Positions 23,836-35,593 of a stretch of 64,000 nucleotides of DNA are shown here, piece by piece. The position numbers and the translations under genes were made by a program. The DNA lies in NCBI GenBank assembly GCA_964030475.1, contig CAXIPT010000010.1:1929370-1993369 (forward strand). The letters are read 5' to 3'. The first letter of the stretch is position 1. Every line of letters starts with the position of its first letter. The stretch is from Tethya wilhelma. Lineage: Eukaryota; Porifera; Demospongiae; Tethyida; Tethyidae. The notes beneath the pieces were generated by a model. It was not told where the DNA came from and did no database searches. It worked only from the letters and a program-made list of their open reading frames with translations.

Positions 23836-25280
23836 GTGTGAGGGTGTGTGTGTGTGTGTGAGGGTGTGGGGGTGAGTTTGCAAATTTGAAAAAATAAAAA
23901 GAACAAAAATTATCAAGTACTGCAGGTTTACATGTTGTGTGTAACAGTCTGTGTTGAAGTAAAATTTGCACAGAATGCAAGCGATATAGGAACTAACCAG
24001 CCATGACAATAACAATACATGTAATATGCTGAGCTGACACTTTGGTAATGCTTCCAAGTGTACACATCAATACATTGTTTTGGTTGAGCACTTTTTAGCT
24101 ATTTGTCTCTCAAGCAAGAGAGAAGTAGGAGGAAGAATATCAAACGTCAAAATTATTATAGTTGAGTGCTTTTGAAAGGTACACTCAAAGATTTGGTCTA
24201 TAATTAAGTGCTCTCTGAGTGCTAGTGTGTATTAGAATTACCAAATGGCACCCTGCTGCATGAAATGCTCCTATTTCTAGAGTTAGAGTAGTATTGGAAA
24301 TTGCATTAAAATCTTTATAAAAGTTTTACATAATAGCTAATCCATTACCTATAATACTGGTTCTTATCCAAAATTTGTTGCTTTCTTAGTTTCAAGCATG
24401 TATGTACGGGTTATGAATCACTATTCCAATAGCCCATGGCACAGTGTGTTTACAGCCTAAGGGATTGAGTTCTGTCCATCTTTATAAAGTACATTAGGAA
24501 GTCTAATTCGGTGTGTAACTTAACACCTATGGGTGAGCATATAAAGTATAATATGTGTGCCTAATTTGGTCAATTAGAAAGTATGAAAACATTCAAATGT
24601 TTAAGTGATGAGTCACCTCGTGTAGTTTAAAACTTAGAAGGCTTACATCCTGATACAAGCATTAGCTATAGATACACTACAGTGTATGATATTATACAGA
24701 TTCGTTGCTACGTACGATGACGGCTGATTTGCTGATGAAATTATTCATAGCACTGGTCCAATACAGCTATGGATTCGTATACATTGTATGTGTACATTTT
24801 GGAAAAAAAAAAATATTTGGGTTGTTTTAATAATACTCCAGTGAAACCATTCATCTAGGTACACAAAATGAAACTGAAGGAAATGGGAACCCCCTTTAAT
24901 AATTGCTGATTAAAAAGCTAACCCAAACACACACACTTTCTACATAAGCATGTATACATCCAGAGTCCCTGTATAATTGTGGGTTGTGTTGTTGGTTACT
25001 GTTTTCTGCACAGCTTTCAGTTCATACATTTCTGTCCCAAAAAACCTAGTTAAGTTTTGCTAAGTCAGCAAGAGGCCCTGCAATTGCATTGCTGTAAAGC
25101 AGGGGTGGTAGGACACAGTGCACTAGTTCACTTAACTCTTGTTGCCCACATTTTTATTAGATTTGTGGGCGACGAGGGTACCTCATTAAGTGAACTATTT
25201 CACAAAGGTCAACCTTCTCCTACCTCCTCTGGTTGTGAAGTGTATTTCAGCTGTCACGTGATTGGAATTTAGTTATTCAT

Positions 25281-25314
<34 letters not shown>

Positions 25315-28300
25315 CCTGATAAAGCCATGTACTTCAGAGCTGGACTGAGACGGGCGGACACCATGGTCCCTACAGAGTACCAGCTCCAGTACACCTGGAA
25401 GGAACCGGTCCAAGACTCCCCTCTGCTCAACGCTGAGAACATGCTTTATCACCACACCTCACAGGTCAACGATAACGTCGACCCGGGTCAAGATTCAGGA
25501 CGAGGGGGAGAACCTTTTAATAATACCAATCAAAATTGCAATCAGGACGTAGGATTGAGTTCATCACCTCTACAACGTCGATATGTTGAATCCAGTGGTC
25601 CTGTTGAATCTACACCAAAACCACCAGGTGTTGAAGATTCTGGACGAGGAAAGCATCACTCAGGCAAGACTTTTACAAATCGTGAACTTGCTAAGAAGAA
25701 GCTATTGGCTAAAGAACAACAAGAAGAAAGACAGCAGCAAAGGATGGAACATTCCAGAAAGAAAGGTGTGAAAAAGAGTGCTGGGAAAGTTGATCCAATG
25801 AAAGTTGGTCCATCTCAAAAGAAATCGTCCAATAAGAAGAAAAGTCGTCAATACCATCTCAAGTCCAAGAAGCTGTCAGCACAGGTGTACACCACTGAGT
25901 ACAGATCACAGTTCAGAGAGCACAGGGAGAAGAAACACAAGGGGAAGAAGACATCTGGAGGCACGGAGGGTAAGGGATGGTGTGTGTGTGTGCACGCGTG
26001 CTAAAGTACAAACCCTGCTCAGATGTGTTAAGGTTCTTAGTAAAACCATGAAGTGTTGTGTTAAGTTTATATTATGCCTTCACAGTTTGTCATTATGCTT
26101 CACATCCTCACACACCCTCACATCCTCACACCCTCACATCCTCACACCCTCACAGGCTCACACCCTCCACCAGTGGCCGGTCAACCTCCCGTTCTCACGG
26201 ACCAAACTGACCCTCGTCTCTTAAAGCACTCTCCCCTGCCCATTAACAAACTCTTCTACCTACCCAGCACGAAATGGGGGTCGGAATACACCTTGAATTT
26301 TATGGCCCCCGAAGAATTTGAATTTGAGGGGGGAGCATGGAGGGGGGCAGCTCATCCTGACCTACTTTCACAGGTAAGTTTTTTGATGAATTTGGTGATT
26401 TTGAATCTCCAATGAAAGCTAATACAGTGCCCATTAAAATAACTTTTTGCAAAGTTGTATCAGCGATTGACAGTCATCTTTTTATTGAATAATAATTTCC
26501 TTTGTTGGTTTATCAGACACTGTATATATTATCAAATTTGGCAAAAAAACTACTAAAATTTAATGTCCAGCTAAGCATGTCATGGTTGTGAATAAGTATG
26601 AATCTTTGTGTTTGAACAATTGACCATTGATAATGAACAATGGTCATCAATATTCACAGTCTGTGCCTTAAAAATCATTTTAGGGTGGGTCACACATACA
26701 TACACTACATACTAACACACACAGTGAACACCTTTTTACACATCTACATATGTGTCTTTTGTTTCCCACACAAACAACTGGCTACCATAAATTGTCGCTT
26801 GCGGGTAAATTTTCCAACTTACGTGTATGCATACACAAATACAATGTTGTAGAACTGTAGCTATGATGTATCATCTGTTAGTACAATGTATATACATCTC
26901 TACAGCCTGTGTACCACCAGTCTTCTAGTGGTCAGGAGGAAGTTAGTTCAGAATCGCCAACACTTCCACCCAAAGCCACCTGGTTTGATCAGGTAGAGAG
27001 AATACTCTGTTTACTAACACATAAGACATGTACACCTGTAGCCTCGTAAACCAGGCCCTCCCCGCTATGTTTATTGCTTAGATAAGACATGTATGTCTGT
27101 TTGTTTGTGTATGTCATGCACTACTCTTAGGCCATGGACTCTTACTGTAATATTTTGTTATCTTTCGTTCGTGGAAAGCTTGTAAACAAGGATTGGTTAG
27201 ATTAGATACCAATCTAGATTCCAAGAATTAGCCAGTAGCCTAGTACCAGAACAAAGCTAGACTGTAATACTTATTACTTCCTACACTCATTTAATGCTTT
27301 TTTTTCTTTTAGATTGTGTACATGTATTTAATATTTTATATTTTGTTTCTCTTTCTCTCCCTAGCTTCTAGAGCTCCGTAAAAAGGCTGACGACTACAAG
27401 AAGAGGGCTCAAACCACCCACTTCCTACCCCACCATCTCTTGTCTCTCCAACACCACGACCTTCAAGACAGCACCTCAAGCACACCCATTTCTGAAACAC
27501 CTTCCTCCAACACTAGTACTGTGTCTGAGGTACATCCAAGGTCTTTTGAACATCGGAGAGGAGGGGCGTCTTCCTCGAGGACAAATGGGCACATTGCTAC
27601 CACTAGGCTGGGTCTCAAACAACGCAAAGTTGTAACAAATTTGAGAGGAAATGATGGTGGAATGGTTGTCCAAGACATGGAAGATTTCGATACTGAGAGT
27701 GTTGCTTCTTCTCAACAGAGCAGTGTCACACCTGATTCTCAAATCACTCCACAACAAAGTGGCCATTCTGGTTCTACTGGGCATGCTCAGAGGGGCGTAA
27801 CTCAAGCAACAAAAGTCCGACCAAAACCAACGAGTGTTAAAACATTCCCTCATCATCAGGTGGGAGTTCCTAAGCTTGTCCCGCATGGTAGTCCGCAAGG
27901 AAGGGGTCAAAGTTCAGATGAGACACAAGAAATGGAAGAGGAAGGACGTGTGGACACACCGAGACTCGTACAATCACGTTCAGACCATCGACGACATCAT
28001 CTCGACGTCACCACACCAGCCGGAGGGGGGCTACTCATTTCACCGAGCAAAGAGCACACACAGTTCTCAAGTGGGGAGAGCAGTCCTAGCTCACAACCAC
28101 CATCAGTGCAACTTCCTTTTCCACCAACTTCTCCAAAATTTCGTAAAGACATGAAGAGTAGTGCTTTGATTTTTCCTTCGCCCACTCAGAAAAAGTTGCG
28201 TGTCGTTAAAGGGGGTGACCCTGTTCGTTATGAGGGTAATAGTGGCTCAAAGGGAAAGTATGTATCTGTAGCGACAGAGAATCAAGGTGGAATGGGAAAC

Positions 28301-29022
28301 AGGAATGGGACACGGACTATGGGACCTCGTAGTGTGCCGATTTCCAGTTCTCCATACCGTGTTCAAAGTGATCCTGAACCGACCGAAAATGTGCCAGCTC
28401 CAAAACAAAAACCAGACAGTGGACACCATCAAACATCAGTGTCTACTGGAGATAACAGTGGAGCAGTACGCAAACTGGTTTTTGACGGACGAAAAACTCA
28501 GCCTGTTTCTTCAAAAGCGTCAAAGACTCACACTACACATCACCAGCAGCAACAGCATCCAGCTCTTTCTCAGCTCCAGCGACACAAAACCTTTCAACCG
28601 TCTTCTAATGCAACAGTCGTAGGCAGTGGAAACTGTGAAACATGCGGAGCTCATTTACACCGCTCCACTACTGGCAATACTGCTCCACCCAAACACACAC
28701 ACAGCACTTTGCAATCACAGCATGGTGGCAAATACAACAAGCCATTCTCTTCATCACTTCACGCACAGAGACCCACAACTGTCGCTGGAGGAGACAACTT
28801 TCCGCAATCTCTATCCCATCTCAGACCCACGTCCACGAGCCAGCCACGCCCCCTTGTCCAACAGTGTACCCCTCAAGGAGGAAACGTAGGTCCTTCAACA
28901 AAGTTCCGATCTCAATTTCAACCGGGAATTGGAGGTGTCTCGCAATTGAAGCCGAAAAGTACGACCATTAGACCATTTCCCTCCGAGGATCGTGTCCCTG
29001 ATAGTGGGATCGGGTCGAGCAG
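22927..29022 (+). CDS. MDM1: MDM1 microtubule/centriole protein, 3' end cut at an assembly junction
   Basis: Six exons seen: 22927-22944 (MPVKFT), 23605-23796, 25315-25969, 26156-26373, 26906-26992, 27365-29022. MDM1 binds microtubules and restrains centriole duplication in vertebrates. The short first exon joins in phase to GESEYHGSFKP, matching human MPVRFKGLSEYQ. The family's repeated S/T-E-Y motifs follow: TEYQLQYTWKEP, TEYRSQFREH and SEYTLNFMAPEEF. Then ELRKKADDYKKRAQTTHFLP matches ELREKAEFYRKRVQGTHF, and RHHLDVTTPAGGGLLISPSK matches HHDLTTPAVGGAVLVSPSK. The last exon runs in frame to PDSGIGSS and stops at the single N (29023), where Kelch sequence of a different gene family begins. The expected C-terminus (MSDVSDYNADTFSLSSMSLS type) is present only in the decayed copy at 41700-41819. 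Confidence 0.92.
23803..23872. repeat. (GT)n/GTGAGGGT tract just after the donor of MDM1 exon 2
   Basis: Begins about 7 nt after the splice donor. The same intron ends with a (CA)n tract at 25285-25313 directly before the acceptor of exon 3, so the intron ends are complementary. Confidence 0.9.
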
Positions 29023-29023
29023 N

Positions 29024-29615
29024 TTATAGTTGCTGGAGGGTATTTAGATGGACTGGAAGGATCAAAAACAGTGGAAGTCATGGACATTACGACGCAACAA
29101 TGGTCATCTGCTGCAGACCTCCCAGTATCACTCAATGATGCCTCAGTAACAATCTGCAATAGTCAAATCTACATTGTAGGAGGTTGGAATGTAAGTGGAG
29201 CTACCAATTCAGTGTATACATGTACCGTGGCTGACCTCTTCCTGTCTTGTCGATCAAGATCACTAAGAGAACGTTTATACATAGCTCAATCTCTATCGCT
29301 AAACAGTCCACGTGCACCCAGGTCTACTGTATGGAACAGAGTTGCTGATCTCCCAGTATAACAACATCCACATGTGTCACATTTCACGGTCGGCTGCTAG
29401 CCATTGGTGGGAGGGATTCTCGAGACACACGAACCTCAGACGTTCGTATCTACCATCCCACCTCCAACACATGGGAGGTCATCAGCAAGATGAAGACTAG
29501 TCGATCACATTGTTTTGCAGCTGTTCTCCCCACCAATGAAATAATGGTGGTGGGTGGCTCCGTTGAAGATGGCTCAGTAGAAATAGCAACAGCTATATTT
29601 AAGTATGAAGTATAA
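29024..29615 (+). pseudogene. KK-family Kelch fragment, frameshifted, chimeric to MDM1
   Basis: Starts mid-motif at IVAGGYLDGLEGSKTVEVMD after the single N at 29023 and runs through WSSAADLP, IYIVGGWN and SVYTCTVADLF, with high similarity to the Kelch part of 48217-50655. After DLPV near 29360 there is a 2-bp insertion (or 1-bp loss) that moves the frame; in the shifted frame it continues TSTCVTFHGRLLAIGGRDSR to VLPTNEIMVVGGS and a stop at 29613-29615. It lies on the plus strand, opposite to most of the family. No kinase or coil precedes it. It is either a pseudogene or a misassembled allele. Confidence 0.85.
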
Positions 29616-30975
29616 ATTCTCGTTTTGAACGTAGTATATAGTGAAACTATCCAACAGCACATCATGATCATGTATAGTACATGCATACACATGTTATACC
29701 TTAATATTACTATAACAATTATTATTTGCAGGTACATTTTTTTGCAGATTTTAAATTCTATTCATTTACTGATATTAAATTTTGCTATTTTGTTGTGATA
29801 ATTATTTTACTAACCATGCACTTGATGTGGTGTAAAAATATTAATACTATGAAGCAGTAAAGTGTTTTTGATATTAGCATAAGCAGTAGAGGAGGAGCCA
29901 AGACTAAATCTGGTTTTAGAATGCTGGTAGAAAATTTTAATAACTTCCTAAATATCCAACTGACTCAAATTTTCAAGTACCATTGGAAAGCACTTGTCCT
30001 CCCTGTTCTTTTGGTTGCTTTTCCAGCTTCCTACGCCTTACCAGTCAAAAGTTAGCTATTTTGTCCCATAAGAAGACAAGTATTGCTTGAATCTCATTAT
30101 TTTAGGCTTACTGGCTTGTCTGCCAGTGTATATGAGGTGAGCTGTATGTTATGGTAGTCGTCCTATAACTGTTATAAGTATGAAAAAATGCTGAGTAAGC
30201 ATAAAATTTTCCATTGACCTTGTACGCAAATTAGTCAAGGTTAATTTTCAACAAAACAAACTCCTTAGAAACTTCAATCTGAATCCCCACTATATATATC
30301 TTAGTTATAAAAAGAAGACTTAGTCATTTACAACTAGAGAAGTAGCACAAGGATTTCCAAAGTATATTGCAAGATGAAATAAGTTCAAAGCAAGTTGTAT
30401 TCCAGATGACTCCAGTAAGCCCAAAAAGTTTAAAAATTTTCATAGACTTAATTCTTTATATAAATTACTCGAGCACTATAAGTTAATCACGTGCGTGACC
30501 TCTTTTCCATGCTAGCTTGTTCCCCCCCCCTCCCCGGTCAACTTCACATGGAGCATAGGCAATGGCTCAGCATCAACACCAGAAAACACATATACATAAA
30601 TTCCAAAATCTAGCGAGTCCAGTATGTGGGAGGGTCAGGCTTGCTAGACTAGGAAAACATTATATGTTTGTTACTATTAAGTATGATTGTGTATTTTACA
30701 TTAAACAATCCACAGACAATTGCTCAATATAAGTATATATAAGGAAAACTAGGGGAAGTCAAAATGTTTATGTTATAAATATTGTCACTCATCACAACAC
30801 CATAAAGTCATATAAGTGTACTGCAGACAAGGGGTGTTGAAGTTTAAGTAAAGCTGTTAGTGTTTTTTTTTTTTTATTCTGGTCCAACTAGATAGTGTAA
30901 AATCAAACAACAAACAATTGAAGATATACATATTCCAAAGGAGATCGCCACTCATTAATTGCTGCTATACTTTAA
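29616..30975 (+). other. KK 5' flank and repeats, no intact gene
   Basis: 29911-30095 resembles, in inverted form, the foldback element at 52669-53035 (TCTGGTTTTAGAATGCTGG, TTGGTTGCTTTTCCAGCTTCC, GTCCCATAAGAAGA). 30602-30770 is an inverted copy of 50880-51045 (AAGGAAAACTAGGGGAAGTC is common to both), that is, the 5' flank of a KK gene. ATGGCTCAGCATCAACACCA at about 30561 resembles a KK start (MAQHQHQ) but is not followed by kinase sequence. Confidence 0.6.
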
Positions 30976-31167
30976 ATGGCTTATTATAATCAGGCCACGC
31001 CTGAAATTGGGTTTAAATCAATTCAACTTCTAAAAGATCAAATTCTTGGAATCGGATCTTATGGATTGGTTTGCAAGGTTCTGTGTGATGATCTGCTGTG
31101 TGCTGCTAAGGTTATTCACCAGACACTTTTTGATCCAAATGCACACCAACGAATTGAACAAAACAAA
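30976..31167 (+). pseudogene. KK-family kinase N-lobe fragment, cut at single N
   Basis: Encodes 64 residues beginning MAYYNQATPEIGFKSIQLLK with the glycine-rich loop GIGSYG and the lysine strand CAAKVIH, then FDPNAHQRIEQNK. At N 31168 the family sequence stops and unrelated DNA follows. Its 5' flank is shared with 50655-51045, so it is a genuine gene start on the plus strand whose body is missing. Confidence 0.85.
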
Positions 31168-31168
31168 N

Positions 31169-32529
31169 GTAGGGACTATGTCCTGACTGCTGAAGGAAAT
31201 GCCATCTGATCCGTCAGGAGAGACTGAATTGAAATCCCTACCACAGAACTACTTCACTACTCTACTGGCTACCAACTGTCAGTGGTGAGCTCCCTAGAGC
31301 AAGTCCACCATCCAGTAGAGCACCAGGTGGCCATCAAGACTCAAGAGACCACAGGAGCTGAATGATGAAGATAGAGTCAAAGAGATGACAATGCAGCAAC
31401 ATTGATATATTTGTGTCAGCTCATTCTAGTCCTCTAGGTTCAGTGAACTCCCTCCAACCAGGCTATAGCTATAGCATGTTAGAGACTACTGTCTAGTTCT
31501 GACAAAATAGTTTTTATACGGTATCATATTATGTGGTCATGAATGATTGTGAGAGAATGACTTTTATACCATGTTATCATATCGTGAGCCCCACCCACGT
31601 ACGTCACGTGACTTTGTTAACCAAATTTGCAGAGAACGCGGAAACGCCTTTGGGAGAAGCAAAACTTGAGTCAGAGACCAGTCGATATATCTTCTGTCTA
31701 TACTTTGAACAGCTTTGTTATTGTGAAGCCTATACAAGAAAGAAGAGTCAAGACCTGTGAAATATCTATTGCTATCACCAGCTGTGTTGGGTCAGCCTGA
31801 GCTGTCTGCTGAATACAAGTGCCAAGGAGGTAAGTTGGTTTATGTGCTAAACTTTACAATCAGCATTCATGAAGCTTGGGTTGAGTTGAGTGGGGTTTTA
31901 CTGTAAACAATTGCCACATGTCATTGTTTACAGTAGAAGTGTGTGTTTGCAACACAATGACTCCAAACAAGAATGCATCCATAGTTCCAAAATTGCATCA
32001 GAAAAAATTATCTCAATTCCTTTACCATGTACCATGATTACATAAACACACAATGTCATTTATTTGGAGGCGTGGCCCGTGGTCATACGTACGTTAGCCC
32101 TCGTTAACGCGCGTTATTAGGCGCACCTCGTTATTTAGCGCATACTTTTTCACTAATATCCCAATAAGCGCATGCGCTTAATAACCCGACTCTACGGTAT
32201 GTATATACTGAGTTTGAAGTGAGCTGTATATGTATTCGTTATGGTAGTCTGTATAGTTCTATAACTGTTAAAGTTGAAGGATCAGCATTTACCATTCACA
32301 CTTTGTGTCTGCCTATGCACACCACTATATTAGAATGGCTCGCACATTATGTTCATATGTTTACAGGCATATTACATTCACCATCTGTTAGAGAATAGTC
32401 ACAAAGATATCAGATTTGATCACTATCAATTATTATAACTTTTGTGTGTATGCCATACCATACATTAATTATCATGAAGTATTGTCGATAGTTTCACTAC
32501 ACTAGGTTACAATGGTTCAAAATCAGAAT
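31169..32529. other. Unassigned region with a promoter-like segment
   Basis: No homologous coding sequence. CACGTACGTCACGTGAC at about 31595-31611 combines CRE- and E-box-like sites, and AGGAGGTAAGTTGG near 31827 is a strong donor, so 31610-31829 could be a 5' UTR exon of an unrecognised plus-strand gene. 32090-32199 is a small inverted-repeat element. Confidence 0.35.
32090..32199. mobile_element. 110-bp foldback element of the TACCGTA group
   Basis: Ends TACGTTAGCCCTCGTTAA and, reverse complemented, TACCGTAGAGTCGGGTTA, continuing into the paired GCGC-rich arms (TTATTAGGCGC and GCGCTTAATAA). Contains AGCGCATGCGCT. Confidence 0.6.
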
Positions 32530-33019
32530 TTACTTAATTAATTCAACTGTTGCTATTTCTACTGAATTAGTTTCACCATCCTTAGTATATCCGCCCACCA
32601 CAATTATTTCATTGGTGGGGAGAACAGCTGCAAAACAACAAAGTCGTCCAATGTTCATCTTACTGATGACCTCCCATGTGTTGGAGGTTGAATTGTATAT
32701 GCAGACGTTTGAGGTTCGTGTGCCTTGAGAATCCTTGCCACCGATGGCTAACAATCGACCATAAAGTGTGACACAAGTAGAGAATGTAACTGGGAGGTCA
32801 GCAACTTTGCTCCATACAGTAGACCTGGGTGGACTGGTTAGTGATAGAGACCGAGCTAAGCGTTCTCGTAGGGATCTTGATTGACAAGCCCACGGCTGGA
32901 AGAGGTCAGTCAGGGTACATGTGTAAACTGAATTGAATGGTTGACCATCTATACCCAAGCCTCCAGCAATGTAGATTTGACTATTACAGATCGTTGCTGA
33001 GGCTTCAGTCAGTGGTTCT
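32530..33019 (-). pseudogene. KK-family Kelch C-terminal fragment, cut at single N
   Basis: Encodes the last about 163 residues of a KK protein of the same Kelch class as 48217-50655: ASATICNSQIYIAGGLG, SVYTCTLTDLF, STVWSKVADLPV, LLAIGGKDSQGTRTSNVCIY, NTWEVISKMN and LPTNEIIVVGGYTKDG, ending VELIK and a stop. The reading frame is intact up to N 33020; the kinase, coil and first blades are absent. Confidence 0.88.
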
Positions 33020-33020
33020 N

Positions 33021-33175
33021 ACAATGAGAGTGTAGCTATCCAGAAATCTTGCCCAAAAGGTGGCTAAAATCACAGAAATTAGGCTGCTTCTTTCTTTACC
33101 CTCAATGCCTTCCCGCCAGAGCGCGCGGTGGTGTGCGTTATTTAGAACAATAATATTGAATACGGTCCATTGGTA
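33021..33175. repeat. About 150-bp interspersed repeat, copy 1, next to a single N
   Basis: Shares over 140 bp at very high identity with 34903-35048, starting GAGAGTGTAGCTATCCAGAA and ending GAATACGGTCCATTG. Both copies lie directly or within about 65 bp of a single-N junction, on the upstream side of a truncated KK gene. The following 33176-33390 is a diverged copy of 38130-38320. Confidence 0.9.
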
Positions 33176-33542
33176 GCACTAGTATACCTATTGTTCTGTC
33201 ATTGTACAACCCCCTAGCTCCTTTGTATAGTTAGCTACCCATATACCTATAGGATAGCCCTCACTAGAATTCCATGGTCTTCCTATTAAAATTTTTATAT
33301 AATGAACTGTTAATATGACTACACAAACACAGCTTCCTAGCCGTATAGAGACGATAATTAATATAAACCGCATAGCCTAGAATCTTATACCATCTCACTA
33401 AAACTGATGAAGGTCCATGGATCTTGACCAAAATGTCTTTTTAATGAGAATTTATGCTTTAAAAGCTCATTAACTCAACAGAATGTTTGTGTTAAATAAT
33501 TCATTACATGCATGCAATTAAGCATAATATTTTGTTTCACTA

Positions 33543-34838
33543 CTAATCACTAAAATATGGAGAGTCCTCTGAATCAGAGCTTTGTGGTGAATCTTGTGTT
33601 AATCGGGATTTCCTTTTTTTTTTAAATTTTTGCTGCTTTTTATAAAGCCTCTCTTTCTCTTCTTCAGAAAGTTTCTGAAAATCAATAAAAAGTTGTCGCA
33701 GGGGGAGGGGGTCTTCTGCTGGTAAACTTTCACTTGAGCTGGTCTTGGCCTTTCTCCTTTTCTTCTTTTGCTCACGATCCAAAGCCTTCATGATATCTAA
33801 GCTTCTTTCAAAATTCTTATAAGGACTAGCAAGTTTTAGCTTGCCATATTCACTCCTTGTTGCGCCATGAACATCTGTCAGATGTAATTCTTCGAATCGA
33901 AGATCTAATGGACTACTTGTTGCTTCATTTCTATCTCTTGTATTACATTGCTGAGTTGTTTCTTGGCTTGTTTCTTTTAAAGCTGCTACTCTATCACACA
34001 GCTCCTGAGCTGAAGGACGTTCAACATCACTGTCCTTGAGACAGTCGAATGCAATTGGTAGGAGAGGGTGGTCGGGATCAACTAGACTGATGTGGTTTTG
34101 CCTTCGTTCAATTTCTGGTACAGGCACATAGACCAATCCACCAGGAAGGTCAGGATGGTCTATATGCTTTGCCTTTTGTCGTTCCCCAGGATCAGGGAAG
34201 CGTCTGGTCAAAATCTGGATGATAAGTGTTCCTATTGAAAAACAATCAATCTTTTCAGTATAGACAGGTTTATCTTTCACAGCTTCAGGAGGCATGTAGA
34301 CATCTGTGCCTGGTGACATTGTAAACGATACAGGAGTAGCTCGAGGGTTTATGTCTCCAAGCTTTGCCATTCCAAAGTCTGTTACTTTGGCTTGCATACT
34401 TCCATGCAGTAACACGTTGTTACTAGAGAGATCTCTGTGGATGATTGCATTTGAATGGAGGTATGAAATAGCCAAGGTGATGTCGTGACAAAAGTTGACT
34501 TGGATGTGGTAGGGGACTGCATCCTGTGAGCTCTCCAAGAAGTGAGTCAAGCTATCGTCCATGAGCTCCATTAGTAGAACTGGTAGACCAGTTTGAGGAT
34601 CTTGGTGTGTGCCCAGAAACTGTACGATATTTGGATGCCTTATTGCACTCATGAACTCACACTCCTGTTCAAAGCGACGAATGGGTAGTCTATGTTCTTT
34701 GTTGCGTTCGATTCGTTGGTGTTCATTTGGATCAATTAGAGTTGAGTGAATGATTTTAGCAGCACAGAGCAGGCCATCACACTTAGCCTTGCATACAATT
34801 CCAAACGATCCCCTCCCAAGTGTTTGGTCTCTTAAGAG
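33543..34838 (-). CDS. KK-family kinase with a basic, serine-rich tail instead of coil and Kelch
   Basis: The frame is open from N 34839, so the first about 20 residues are missing. The kinase domain has glycine loop GRGSFG, lysine in CAAKIIH, HRDLSSNNVLL, DFG and the MPPEA (APE) motif, all intact, and ends SAQELCDRVAALKE. After it the protein diverges from all other copies: TTQQCNTRDRNEAT, LRFEELHLTDVHG, then basic clusters REQKKKRRKAK and KKQQKFKKKRKSR, and an acidic end SSDSEDSPYFSD. The basic clusters look like nuclear localisation signals (inference). Neither coiled coil nor Kelch repeats are present, and the ORF ends in a proper stop, so this is a distinct architecture rather than a simple truncation. 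Confidence 0.82.
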   Translation of the reverse strand, partial: LLRDQTLGRGSFGIVCKAKCDGLLCAAKIIHSTLIDPNEHQRIERNKEHRLPIRRFEQECEFMSAIRHPNIVQFLGTHQDPQTGLPVLLMELMDDSLTHFLESSQDAVPYHIQVNFCHDITLAISYLHSNAIIHRDLSSNNVLLHGSMQAKVTDFGMAKLGDINPRATPVSFTMSPGTDVYMPPEAVKDKPVYTEKIDCFSIGTLIIQILTRRFPDPGERQKAKHIDHPDLPGGLVYVPVPEIERRQNHISLVDPDHPLLPIAFDCLKDSDVERPSAQELCDRVAALKETSQETTQQCNTRDRNEATSSPLDLRFEELHLTDVHGATRSEYGKLKLASPYKNFERSLDIMKALDREQKKKRRKAKTSSSESLPAEDPLPLRQLFIDFQKLSEEEKERLYKKQQKFKKKRKSRLTQDSPQSSDSEDSPYFSD

Positions 34839-34902
34839 NTATTTTTGTCCTCATCCACTTATTTAGCTGTGTTTCTTACTGAATATCTGGCAGAAACTTA
34901 CA

Positions 34903-35048
34903 AAGAGAGTGTAGCTATCCAGAAATCTTGCCCAAAAGGTGGCTAAAATCACAAAAAATTAGGCTGCTTCTTTCTTTACCCTCAACGCCTTCCCGCCAGA
35001 GCGCGCGGTGGTGTGCGTTATTTAGAACAATAATATTGAATACGGTCC
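34903..35048. repeat. About 150-bp interspersed repeat, copy 2
   Basis: Partner of 33021-33175, same orientation. It continues into 35047-35195, which is an inverted copy of 37980-38130. Confidence 0.9.
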
Positions 35049-35219
35049 ATTGTTCATTGTTCTTAACAATAGCTAGCCAATACATGTATGATTGTATATG
35101 TTCCACCCAATACCATGCATATGCATGCGTCATAAATGAGGCTGTACAAAATACTACTATGTTAGTGTTTTGGTTCAATATCAGTGAGGAACACTAACTA
35201 TTTACATACCTATACTAAT

Positions 35220-35593
35220 AAAAATTTCAAAAAAATAAGCAGTGTAGGAATGGGCAGTGCATTAAAAAGTATTGGAACAAGGAATGGTCTCAATTTCGGC
35301 ACATGACTATTTCATTTTCATTTTATCCCTCATGCATAGCTATTATTGTCGTAAATGGTTCAAAGAATGATCTTTACTTGAATAGCTTATCAGTATCACA
35401 TTAATGGTTCAAATTCCTGCCAATCTTATTACTTGGCTAAAAGTGGAATAAAGTATAGCATGCAGGATTAGTTACAAGCCAAGACTTGGGCACAAAAATG
35501 AAGTAGTCATGAGCCAAAATTGAGACCATTTCTTGTTCCAATACTTTTTAATGCACTGCCCATTCCTACACTTCTTATTTTTTTGAAATTTTT
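35220..35593. mobile_element. 374-bp foldback element with about 100-bp terminal inverted repeats
   Basis: The left arm 35220-35320 (AAAAATTTCAAAAAAATAAG, then AGTGTAGGAATGGGCAGTGC) is matched by the reverse complement of 35495-35593 with only a few mismatches over about 100 bp. There is no ORF between the arms, so it is a non-autonomous MITE/foldback element. It sits inside the left arm of the larger KK-linked inverted repeat and so inserted after that duplication. 35594-36195 holds nothing recognised. Confidence 0.85.
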
